From contig NZ_PVYW01000016.1 in NCBI RefSeq assembly GCF_003001675.1, forward strand, positions 62,001 through 126,000: a DNA stretch of 64,000 nt, written 5' to 3'. Positions 54,851-63,308 of this stretch are shown here, one piece after another. The translations under genes and the position numbers were made by a program. Below the pieces are notes generated by a model that was not told the origin of the DNA, searched no databases, and worked only from the letters and a program-made list of their open reading frames with translations. Position 1 is the stretch's first letter. Each line of letters starts with the position of its first letter. The stretch comes from Cohnella sp. SGD-V74. GTDB taxonomy: Bacteria; Bacillota; Bacilli; Paenibacillales; Paenibacillaceae.

Positions 54851-56228
54851 CGCGAACGCTCCTGCGGCCATTCAGAAGAAACCGGCCATCGAGCATACGA
54901 ACCCGATGGCGAAGACGCTGCTGGCCAAGCTGGATTACGACCAATTGACGAACTGCATGCGCTGCGGCTTCTGCCTGCCCGCCTGTCCGACGTTCCGCGA
55001 GACCGGACTGGAGCCGGAATCGCCGCGCGGCCGCATCGCGCTCATGAAGGCGGTGGCCGACGGACTGATGGACCCCGATCAGGCGTTCCAGGACCAGATG
55101 AACCACTGCCTCGGCTGTCGGGCTTGCGAGCCGGCTTGTCCCGCCGACGTGAAGTACGGTCAACTGATCGAGCAAGCCCGCGACGCGATCGAGGATCATG
55201 CGGAGCACAGCGCGCCGATCAGAGGCGTTCGCAAGCTGATGTTCAAGGGCGTGTTCCCGCATCGCAACCGGCTCAAGTGGCTTGGCCGCTCGCTTGCTCT
55301 CTATCAGAAGTCCGGTCTTCGGGCAATCGCCAGAGGCGCCGGGATCATGAAGCTGTTTCCGAAGCATTTGCGCGAGATGGAGCAGATTTTGCCCGACGCG
55401 TCCGGCAAAGGCGTCGTCGAGCGGCTCGGCGCGGTCTACCCGGCCAAGGGCGAGAAGATCGCCCGTGTCGCGCTGTTCCGCGGCTGCATTATGGACGTCA
55501 TGTTCGCGGACACGAACGTCAACACGGTGAAGCTGCTGTCCGAAGCCGGCTTCGAAGTCGTTATCCCGGAGACTCAGGTGTGCTGCGGCGCGCTTCACGC
55601 CCATAGCGGAGAGATGGACCAGGCGCGGGATCTGGCCCGCGTCAACGTCAAGGCGTTCCGCGATGCGGGTATCGAGTACATCGTCTCCAACGCCGGCGGC
55701 TGCGGCGCGCTGCTCGTCGAGTACGATCATCTGCTGCACGGGGACCCGGAATACCGCGAGCTCGGCGAATGGTTCGCCCCGCGCGTCGTGGACGTCAGCA
55801 AGCTGCTCGTGGAGAAGGGGCGCATCCCCGATTTCGCGGAGCCGGCTGCCGCCGCGGCCTCCGAACCGGTCACGATCACTTACCAGGATTCGTGCCACCT
55901 TCGCAACGTGATGAAAAGCTCGACCGCGCCGAGGGAATTGATGAACCAGGTGTCGGGAGCCCATTTCTGCGAAATGAAGGATTCGGATCGCTGCTGCGGC
56001 TCGGCGGGCATCTATAACGTCACCCAGCCCGAGATGGCGGGACAGATTCTCGAGCACAAGATGGAGCACGCCAACGCGACGAACGCTCGCTACCTGCTGA
56101 CGAGCAATCCGGGCTGCCTGCTGCAGATGAAGCACGGGATCGAGAAGCACGGCGCGAAAGACAGGATGGAAGCGATGCATATCGTGGACTATTTGTATGA
56201 GAGGATTGGGGAAAAGGACGGCCGTTAG
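54843..56228 (+). CDS. glcF: GlcF-type Fe-S subunit
   Basis: 461 residues. Two 4Fe-4S motifs, CMRCGFCLPACPTFRE and CLGCRACEPACPADVKYG, then two CCG domains with VCCGALHAHSGE and RCCGSAGIYNVTQPEM. GTG start 8 bp inside the end of glcD. It takes electrons from GlcD to the quinone pool. The pair is the probable target of the divergent FadR-type regulator. Nothing recognisable lies in 56229-56395. Confidence 0.93.
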   Translation: MANANAPAAIQKKPAIEHTNPMAKTLLAKLDYDQLTNCMRCGFCLPACPTFRETGLEPESPRGRIALMKAVADGLMDPDQAFQDQMNHCLGCRACEPACPADVKYGQLIEQARDAIEDHAEHSAPIRGVRKLMFKGVFPHRNRLKWLGRSLALYQKSGLRAIARGAGIMKLFPKHLREMEQILPDASGKGVVERLGAVYPAKGEKIARVALFRGCIMDVMFADTNVNTVKLLSEAGFEVVIPETQVCCGALHAHSGEMDQARDLARVNVKAFRDAGIEYIVSNAGGCGALLVEYDHLLHGDPEYRELGEWFAPRVVDVSKLLVEKGRIPDFAEPAAAAASEPVTITYQDSCHLRNVMKSSTAPRELMNQVSGAHFCEMKDSDRCCGSAGIYNVTQPEMAGQILEHKMEHANATNARYLLTSNPGCLLQMKHGIEKHGAKDRMEAMHIVDYLYERIGEKDGR

Positions 56229-56395
56229 GCCGCACCCGATACGAAGCTAATCATGACCGACGCCTATTTCATTTTCGGAATCATTGTGGGGCGTGACTAG
56301 TACGAGGACTTGCGGAACAGCGCCGAACCGAATCTTCGCACAGCTCCCGGCGCACGATGCTTGGCGTCATGAGAACGATTCGAAGGATGCGGCCC

Positions 56396-56935
56396 CTAGC
56401 GGTATGAACGTCTGAATTCCGAAGGAGTCATTCCGAACTGGCAGGCGAACAGTCTGCCGAAATACGTGTTGCTGCCGTATCCGACCCGCTCGGCGATGCT
56501 TTCTATCGAGCCGTCGGTTACCATTAACAGCCTTTTGGCATGGCGAAGCCTGACCTGCTTGACGTAGTCGAGAGGGGTCAGGCCGTACGTCGTTTTCATG
56601 CATCTGGCAATGTAGGCGGGGTGAAAATTAAGCGCCTTGCCGATCTCGTCGGCGGTCAGCGGGAGCGCGTAATGCTCTTCGATCCAATGCGCGGCGTCGG
56701 CGGCAACCCGGTGCGGCTGCAGCGCGGCCCCGTCCTCGGCTTCGGCCGCTCCCATGGACGTCAGCATTTCCTGGAACGCATGCTGTCTTCGCAAAGCTCT
56801 GCGCAGCCGCTCCCCCCGATTTTGCAATCCGTCGATTTCGGTCAGCGCTTCGAGACTTTGCTGAACGCCGCGAATCGCTCCGCATTGGGGAAGGCCCAGC
56901 ACGCTGCCGCCATCGGCGGGCAGCGTCTTCGGCAT
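56396..56935 (-). pseudogene. AraC-family regulator truncated at its N-terminus
   Basis: 179 residues retain the helical linker and the complete AraC double HTH (YALPLTADEIGKALNFHPAY, ESIAERVGYGSNTYFGRLF, QFGMTPSEFRRSYR). Intact relatives have an N-terminal sensor of 100-150 residues, which is missing: upstream on the minus strand the DNA becomes the tail of a sensor kinase coded on the plus strand. It might still be expressed as a DNA-binding stub, but I treat it as a broken gene. Confidence 0.65.
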
Positions 56936-56965
56936 TCCGTCGTGCCACTGTCCGGTTGCGGCTCT

Positions 56966-57109
56966 TCTTCGGGAACGGGCATCGGGCTGACCGATGTCAA
57001 GGAGCGGTTGCGAATGGCATACCCGGCTGGGGAGTTCACCGTTTATTCCGGCAAGGGCAGAGGCACGACGGTCGTTCTGACCGTCCCTTGGGAAGGGGAT
57101 AGAGGATGA
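56966..57109 (+). pseudogene. C-terminal remnant of a YesM-type sensor kinase
   Basis: In frame before the stop at 57109 the sequence reads SGTGIGLTDVKERLRMAYPA and GKGRGTTVVLTVPWEGDRG, the last part of a HATPase domain. Upstream the frame runs through antisense of the AraC gene, with no kinase homology. Its TGA overlaps the ATG of the response regulator at 57106, the native two-component arrangement. All sensor, HAMP and His-box parts are lost. Confidence 0.75.
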
Positions 57110-57926
57110 AAATCGTCATCGCGACGACGAATATTTGGTACGCAAATCGTTGGAGAGCATGATTGAGGAATTGAACGGAGAATGGACTGGCCGCCAGCTA
57201 GTCCAGCTCGTCGAGAAGGTCCGGCCGGACCTCGCGTTCGTGAACATTCAGACGCCGCTATTGAGCGGGCTGGACGGCATTCGCGCGGCCAAGGAAATCG
57301 CTCCGTCGACATCATGGGTCGTCTTGACCAGATTTTCGGAAATCGAGTACGCTAAGAAAGCGATCGAACGCGGCATCTCCGATTACATGCTCAAACCGAT
57401 CAAGCTGAAGGAGACGCTCGCCCGGATCTCCGAGGCCCGCGCGCACGCCTGCTTGCTGGAGAACAAAGCTTTCGAGCGGAATTTGGCGGCGGCGTACCAG
57501 GGGGCTCGCGCTTCGATAGGGCTGGACGTCAAGCCCGATGAGGACACGCTGCAGCAATTGAAGAACCACGGTCAAGCACTGCTGAACGCTTCGTCCATGA
57601 AGCGAACGATTCCGGAAGAGTACATGAACGTTCTCGGCATCGGCAAGCTGGTGAAACGGCTGGAAGTAACACCGAACTATTTAAGCGCGAAGTTCCTTAA
57701 GCAGACGGGCACGACGTTCGTCAAACATTTGACAAGAATTCGGATCATTAAGGCGCAGGAGCTCCTGACGGAGACGGAGCTGCAAATTCATCAGGTCGCG
57801 GAGAAGGTCGGGTATTTCAGCGCCCGCCATTTTACGAAGCAGTTCGCGGACCTGGCCGGCGTCAGTCCTTCCGAGTATCGCAAGCGCTACGTGGCCGCCC
57901 TGCACGATAACGATGACAAAGGATGA
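57106..57926 (+). pseudogene. YesN-type response regulator with a frameshift near its start
   Basis: ATG 57106 starts MKIVIA and then, one base short, the other frame continues DDEYLVRKSLESMIEE. The base missing at 57121-57123 disrupts the acidic pocket at codon 6. From 57123 the frame is intact: a short receiver (GLDGIRAAKEIAPS, YMLKPIKLKETLARI), a linker and AraC HTH (HQVAEKVGYFSARHFTKQFA). At the phospho-acceptor position the sequence reads LAFVNIQTPLLSG, with Asn instead of Asp. With the kinase also gone, this system is very probably dead. Confidence 0.7.
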
Positions 57927-57938
57927 GGTGATTCAGCG

Positions 57939-58814
57939 ATGAGCAACGCAAATTCAGCTGGCCGTTCCGACGCTAATAGACAGCTGATTCGGGAAATCGA
58001 GGAGACGAAGGTGCCGTACGGCATGCTGGCCGTGTGGAGTCTCGGACAGGCGAGCTTTATCGTCAAGGGCGGGTCGACGGTCGTCTACGTCGATCCGTTC
58101 GCGCTGTCCGACGAGGAGGTGGAGCGCCGGTACGACTTGAAGCGCCTGTTTCCGTCGCCTATGCGGCCGGAGGAGATCGTCAACGCGGATTGCTGCCTGA
58201 TTACGCACGAACATGCCGACCATCTCGACCCGGATACGATCAGGGCGATGGCCGCCGCCAATCTGCGCACGCTTTTCGCGGCTCCCAACTGCTGTCTGGA
58301 AGAGATGCGGCAATGCGGCGTTTCTCCAGATCGGCTGTACCGCGCGGAGACGGACAAGGCCGTCATCGAAGAAGAGCGGCTCTCCGTCAAGCCGATCGCG
58401 GCGGCGCACGAGCAGCTGGACAAGGACGACGAAGGTTTCTATCGATATGTGGGATACGTCGTTCGTCTCAACGGGGTGACCTGGTACCACGCCGGCGATA
58501 CGGTGATCTACGACGGACTGGTCGAGAGGCTGTTGGAAGAACGCATCGATCTGGCGCTGCTGCCGATTAACGGACGCGACGCTTTCCGGACGGGGCGGGG
58601 CATCATCGGCAACATGGACTATCGCGAGGCGGCGGAGCTGGCTCATCGGGCCGGTTTCGGACTGACCGTGCCGATGCATTACGACTTGTTCGCCGGCAAT
58701 ACCGAACGCCCCGGCTATTTCGTCGACTACGTCTGCGACAACTTTCCGAAGCTGCGCACGCACGTCATGGCCAGGGGAGAGCGGTTCGTCTTCGTGTCCG
58801 ACTCCGTGCTGTGA
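57939..58814 (+). CDS. UlaG-like MBL-fold hydrolase
   Basis: 291-residue metallo-beta-lactamase-fold protein of the UlaG (ascorbate-6-phosphate lactonase) type. Metal ligands lie in CLITHEHADHLDPDTI, WYHAGDTVIYD and VPMHYDLFAGN. It likely opens a sugar lactone or related ester in the cytosol. GATGAGGTGATT precedes the ATG. It stands directly before rhamnosidase and galactosidase genes, so a role in sugar-acid or pectin-derived metabolism is plausible but not shown. Confidence 0.88.
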   Translation: MSNANSAGRSDANRQLIREIEETKVPYGMLAVWSLGQASFIVKGGSTVVYVDPFALSDEEVERRYDLKRLFPSPMRPEEIVNADCCLITHEHADHLDPDTIRAMAAANLRTLFAAPNCCLEEMRQCGVSPDRLYRAETDKAVIEEERLSVKPIAAAHEQLDKDDEGFYRYVGYVVRLNGVTWYHAGDTVIYDGLVERLLEERIDLALLPINGRDAFRTGRGIIGNMDYREAAELAHRAGFGLTVPMHYDLFAGNTERPGYFVDYVCDNFPKLRTHVMARGERFVFVSDSVL

Positions 58815-59098
58815 TATGGCTTCGAACCGGATGGTCCGATTATTCGGCGAGAACGACTCCGGCTCTGCCAGCTACACGAGCCGGGCGAATCTGCGGTACT
58901 GCTGAGCGGACATGCCTTCCCACTTCTAGAATTGACGCCTGAAGCAGTGAATGTCGTCGTAGCGGACCTGCGAGACGATCGCTTCGATCTACTTGGCGGC
59001 GAGACATTCCGGGAATGTCGCGGAGCTCTGGCGGTTTCGTATCAGGAAGACGGCCTGCAGTAATGGACTCATTCTCCAGCGAATAACGAATGCAAGCC
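58815..59098 (+). other. no recognised gene
   Basis: The frame of the MBL-fold gene stays open for about 80 codons after its stop, but with no start or family I recognise, so I do not call a gene. 59126-59286 is likewise only leader sequence. Confidence 0.5.
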
Positions 59099-59125
59099 AG
59101 GCGTCCTTGAGGGGGCGTCTTTTTT
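59099..59125 (+). terminator. rho-independent terminator
   Basis: AGGCGTCC pairs with GGGCGTCT (two G-U pairs) around a six-base loop and is followed by TTTTT. Confidence 0.65.
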
Positions 59126-59286
59126 GGCGTGGAGAGTACCGGGTTCACGAGTATGAACGGGCAAGCGGTCATTTTTTAGGCGAACTTCCCCGGTTATTCT
59201 CTTCCATCTGACGGGTTAACGGGCGGCCGCAGCGTTTCTACACTTAGAGTAGATCGCCGAAGCTCGAAGACGAAGGAGAGACTGAC

Positions 59287-61686
59287 ATGGACGAGAACCG
59301 TCGTTGGACGGCTTGTTGGATATGGGCGGAACCAAGCGGAGAGGCGCTGACGGAGCCGGTGGAAAGCGTCCTGTTCCGCAGAAGCTTTCGAGTCGCCGAC
59401 CCGGAAGCGGCGAGAGTGCGCGTCTCCGTGTCGGCGGACAGCAGGTACCGGCTGTTCCTGAACGGGCGGCCCGTCTGCGCGGGGCCGTGCAAGGGAGACG
59501 CCTTCACACATTATTACGAAACGATCGAGCTCGCGGGGGACACGCTTCAGGAGGGCGTTAACGTGCTGGCCGCACAAGTCGTCCATTATCCGAACCGCCC
59601 GATCCGCGGCAAATGGACCGGCCCCGCTTCCGTATGGCGTTCGGATCAGGGCGGATGGCTGCTGGAAGGCAATGTAGAGGACGCCGAGGGACGCGTTCTG
59701 GAGACGCTGAACACTGGAAGCTCGTGGAAGTGCCGGCGCGTTCCCGCAGCGGGTTTGACGCTGGCGGGCGAGACGTTCACGCTGTTCGTCGGCGGGGGAG
59801 AACGGGCGGACGGAAGCTTCGTCCCCCGGGATTGGGCGAGCCCGGATGCTGAAGACGCCGCGTGGCGCGATGCCGTCGTCGTGTCGGAAGCTTACGATCC
59901 GATGTACGGAGGGCTGCCGCGCTGGCTGCTCGCGCCCCGGCCGATTCCGCTCATGCGGGAGGAGCCGGCTGCGTTCGTCCGCGTCGTACGGGGCAGCGAT
60001 CCCGGCCGCGCGCTCGAGGCGGGCCAAGCCCGCCCGATTACGGTGCGCCCCGGCGAACGGCTCTGGCTGGAATATGATGCCGGGGAACTGGTCGCCGGGC
60101 ATCCGAGGCTGGAATTGCGCGGGGGCAAGGGGGCCGTCGTTCGCCTGCTTCATTCCGAGTGCTATGAATATCCGCCCGGCCCTGGCGGCAAGCGCAATAA
60201 AGGCGTGCGGGACGATCCGGAAGGGAAGTCTCTGTACGGCTTGGAGGACGAGTACAGGGTGCGGGGAGACGGCAGCGAAGCGGATGCGGAAGTCTATGAG
60301 CCGTTTCACCGCCGGGCGTTTCGCTTCGTGCAGCTGACCGTAGAAGCCGCCGAGGAACCGCTGACGATCGTCCGGTTCGATTACCGCAGGACGGGCTACC
60401 CGCTGGACGCTCTGGCCGAATTCGCCTGTTCTGACGACTCGTTAAACCCGCTGTGGAAGATCAGCTTGAATACGCTGCGCAACTGCATGCACGAAACTTA
60501 CGAAGACACGCCTTACTACGAGCAGATGGGCTACGAGATGGACAGTCGGCTGCAGGCTTTGTTCACATACAGCGTAAGCGGGGACGATCGTCTGGCGAGA
60601 AAAATCATGTACGACTTCCACGGCTCGCTGATGCCGACCGGCATGCTGCAAAGCCGCTACCCGTCCGTCGACCGGCAGATCATTCCCGGCTTCGCGCTTT
60701 ACTGGATTCAAATGGTGCACGATCATTACGTCTACTTCGCGGACGAACGGCTCGTCAGGACGTACCTGCCGACGATGGACGCGATTCTCGGCTGGTTCGA
60801 CCGGAAGCGGGACGAGACCGGCCTGGTAGGAGCGATGCCGGAAGCGTACTGGTCGTTCGTCGACTGGACCGAGGAATGGAGAGCGAGCGCGGGCGCGCCG
60901 CCCGCCGTCAAGCGGGGGCCGCTCACCGTCTACAATCTCATGTACGCCGACGCTCTGGAGAAAGCCGCGGAGCTGAACGGGGGGCTGGGAAGAAACGATA
61001 CGGCGGCGGAATACCGGGAACGGGCGGAGCGAATCCGCCAAGCGGCGAGAAGGGAGTGCTGGTCGGAGCGCAGAGGGCTGTTTCGCGACGGTCCGGGCGC
61101 GGAGGAGTACAGCCGGCATGCGCAAATCTGGGCGGTGCTCAGCGGGACGGCGACAGGTCCGGATGCCAGGGAGCTCATGGAGCGCATGCTCGAAGAGCCG
61201 GATCTGGCCCGAACCTCGTTCGCGATGAGCTACTACCTGTTCCGGGCGCTGGAGGCGACCGGCCTGTATTCCCGCACTTCCGCGCTGTGGCAGCCGTGGA
61301 AGGAGCAGGTCGGGCTGCATCTGACCGCGTGGGTGGAAGATCCGGTGTCCGAGCGCAGCGATTGTCACGCCTGGGGGGCGCTGCCGCTGTACGAGTTCAC
61401 GGCGGAGCTGCTGGGCGTGAAGCCGGGAGCGGCGGGGTATGCCAAGGCGCTCGTCGAGCCCCGTCTCCTCGGGCTCCGGTGGGTTCGCGGGACGGCGGCC
61501 ACTCCGCGCGGATCGGTTCACGTGGAATGGTTCGCCGAAGGAGACGAATTTACGCTTAAGCTGGACGGCCCGGACGATCTGTCGGCCGTCGTCCAGCTTC
61601 CCGACGGCTCTAAGACGGAGCTGGCAGGACTGAGGAACGTTCGGCTGTCATGCAAGATCATCAACGAAACGAGGCGGGAATCATGA
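59287..61686 (+). CDS. GH78 alpha-L-rhamnosidase family protein
   Basis: 799 residues without a signal peptide. N-terminal beta-domains (RVSVSADSRYRLFLNGRPV, RRAFRFVQLTVEA) precede an (alpha/alpha)6 barrel with MHETYEDTPYYEQMGYEMDS, the GH78 block carrying catalytic acids, and AYWSFVDWTEEW and SERSDCHAWGALPLYEF later. It would remove terminal rhamnose from imported plant oligosaccharides or glycosides. It overlaps the first GH42 gene by four bases (ATGA), so the enzymes are made together. Confidence 0.88.
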   Translation: MDENRRWTACWIWAEPSGEALTEPVESVLFRRSFRVADPEAARVRVSVSADSRYRLFLNGRPVCAGPCKGDAFTHYYETIELAGDTLQEGVNVLAAQVVHYPNRPIRGKWTGPASVWRSDQGGWLLEGNVEDAEGRVLETLNTGSSWKCRRVPAAGLTLAGETFTLFVGGGERADGSFVPRDWASPDAEDAAWRDAVVVSEAYDPMYGGLPRWLLAPRPIPLMREEPAAFVRVVRGSDPGRALEAGQARPITVRPGERLWLEYDAGELVAGHPRLELRGGKGAVVRLLHSECYEYPPGPGGKRNKGVRDDPEGKSLYGLEDEYRVRGDGSEADAEVYEPFHRRAFRFVQLTVEAAEEPLTIVRFDYRRTGYPLDALAEFACSDDSLNPLWKISLNTLRNCMHETYEDTPYYEQMGYEMDSRLQALFTYSVSGDDRLARKIMYDFHGSLMPTGMLQSRYPSVDRQIIPGFALYWIQMVHDHYVYFADERLVRTYLPTMDAILGWFDRKRDETGLVGAMPEAYWSFVDWTEEWRASAGAPPAVKRGPLTVYNLMYADALEKAAELNGGLGRNDTAAEYRERAERIRQAARRECWSERRGLFRDGPGAEEYSRHAQIWAVLSGTATGPDARELMERMLEEPDLARTSFAMSYYLFRALEATGLYSRTSALWQPWKEQVGLHLTAWVEDPVSERSDCHAWGALPLYEFTAELLGVKPGAAGYAKALVEPRLLGLRWVRGTAATPRGSVHVEWFAEGDEFTLKLDGPDDLSAVVQLPDGSKTELAGLRNVRLSCKIINETRRES

Positions 61687-63293
61687 AGCTGGGCGTTGCC
61701 TACTATCCGGAGCATCACAAGCCGGAGCAATGGCCGATCGACTACAGGAAAATCAAAGAAGCGGGCATCGAGCGAATCCGTATCGCGGAATTCGCCTGGG
61801 CTTGCCTGGAGCCGGAAGAAGGCCGCTACGAATGGCGTTGGCTGGACGAGGCGATCGCGCTTGCGACCGACTTCGGCCTTCAGGTTGTGCTGTGCACGCC
61901 GACGGCCTGCCCGCCGATCTGGCTGGTCGAGCAACATCCGGAGGTGCTTCCGGTTCATCGATCGGGGAAGACGGTCGGCTTCGGCGCGAGGCAGCACCGC
62001 TCCTACTCTTCTCCGAAATATATCGAATATTCCATGCGCATCGTCGAGCGGATGGCCGAGAGATACGGGCAGCATCCGAACGTCGTCGCCTGGCAGCTCG
62101 ACAACGAATTCGGCGGGGAGACGAAGTTCGATTACGGGGAGTGCTCCCGCAGGGCGTTTCATCTCTATCTGGAACAAAAATACGGCACGATCGACGAGCT
62201 TAACGAGCGATGGGGCACCGTATTCTGGTCGCAGACGTACCGCCGCTTCGAGCAAATTCCGCTTCCGGCGCCGATCGAGAGCGACGTGATGATGTGGCAG
62301 CACCCGAGCCTGGAGCTGGAGTTCGCCCGCTTCTCGTCCGACGTCATCGTCCGTTACGCCAATAGGCAGACAGATGCTCTGCGCCGGCATATCGGAGACA
62401 GGCCGATCACGACGAACGCGTTTATGTTCAAGTACGGCGACAGCGTCGACTGGATCCGTCTGTTCGAGAAGCTCGACGTAGTCGGCATGGACATCTACAG
62501 CGATCGTCCCCATGAGATCGCGTTCTATTGCGACGCCAGCCGCGGTGTTCTCGCCAAGCCGTTCTGGATGATGGAGTACGGGGCGGGAACGTCCGAGCTG
62601 GAGCGGGATATCGGCATCGTCCGGGAACGCGGCTGCGAGCATTTCTACTTGTTCAAAATGAAGCCGTTCCCCTGGGGGCAGGAGCAAGGCGCCGGAGGCG
62701 ACGAGATGCTCACCTTGACCGGGGAGCCTTCGGCCAACTACGGCGTCGTTCAGCGCTATTCCCGGGAGGGCGCGGCTCTGCCGGCGAGCTCTGGGCAAGC
62801 GCGCGTCGCGCTCTTCTATCATTTCGAGAGCTCGTGGAGCTATCGCATCTCCGTGGCGGATCGTCTGCCATATCCGGAAAAGATCGTCGATAACGTCTAC
62901 CGTGCGCTGTACGAGAGCGGGGAACCGGTCGACGTGCTCTATACCCCTGGGCAGATCGCCGATCACGAAGCGCTCCTCGTCCCTTATCACGTGCTGTACG
63001 ATCCGGAGCTGGAGGAGCGTCTGATCGCCTACGTCAGAGCCGGAGGCAAGCTGATCGTCACGTCGGATCTGTTCCGCAAGAACGCGGACAACGTCTTCCT
63101 GACGGAAGTTCCCCGCCTGTTTGCGGAGCTGCTGGATTGGCAAGAAAACAACTTCGTTCAGGGCCGCGGCCATGCGGAGTTCGTCATTCGCTCGCATGGC
63201 GGAGAGCGCGGGGGACGCGCCTGGATCGTCGCGAGGGACGGCGGGCTTGAGGATTGGCGGATGCTGTTGAGCGAAGTTCTGGCGGTTGAATAG
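61683..63293 (+). CDS. GH42 beta-galactosidase (short form)
   Basis: 536 residues. GVAYYPEHHKPEQWPIDY start, acid/base Glu142 in AWQLDNEFGG, nucleophile Glu298 in PFWMMEYGAG. A trimerisation-like domain follows (ILVPYHVLYDPELEERLIAY type, RAGGKLIVTSD). GH42 proteins usually have 650-690 residues, so the C-terminal beta-domain is absent or shortened. The codons at the end look natural and the next gene starts 15 bp later, so it appears complete as a short form. Probably cuts terminal beta-galactose in the cytosol. Confidence 0.87.
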   Translation: MKLGVAYYPEHHKPEQWPIDYRKIKEAGIERIRIAEFAWACLEPEEGRYEWRWLDEAIALATDFGLQVVLCTPTACPPIWLVEQHPEVLPVHRSGKTVGFGARQHRSYSSPKYIEYSMRIVERMAERYGQHPNVVAWQLDNEFGGETKFDYGECSRRAFHLYLEQKYGTIDELNERWGTVFWSQTYRRFEQIPLPAPIESDVMMWQHPSLELEFARFSSDVIVRYANRQTDALRRHIGDRPITTNAFMFKYGDSVDWIRLFEKLDVVGMDIYSDRPHEIAFYCDASRGVLAKPFWMMEYGAGTSELERDIGIVRERGCEHFYLFKMKPFPWGQEQGAGGDEMLTLTGEPSANYGVVQRYSREGAALPASSGQARVALFYHFESSWSYRISVADRLPYPEKIVDNVYRALYESGEPVDVLYTPGQIADHEALLVPYHVLYDPELEERLIAYVRAGGKLIVTSDLFRKNADNVFLTEVPRLFAELLDWQENNFVQGRGHAEFVIRSHGGERGGRAWIVARDGGLEDWRMLLSEVLAVE

Positions 63294-63308
63294 GAAGGAG
63301 AGAGACGC

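Noticed and set aside
58815..59054. Possible extra gene or extension after the MBL-fold gene
   Set aside because: The frame stays open for about 80 codons but has no start with a ribosome site and no recognisable homology.
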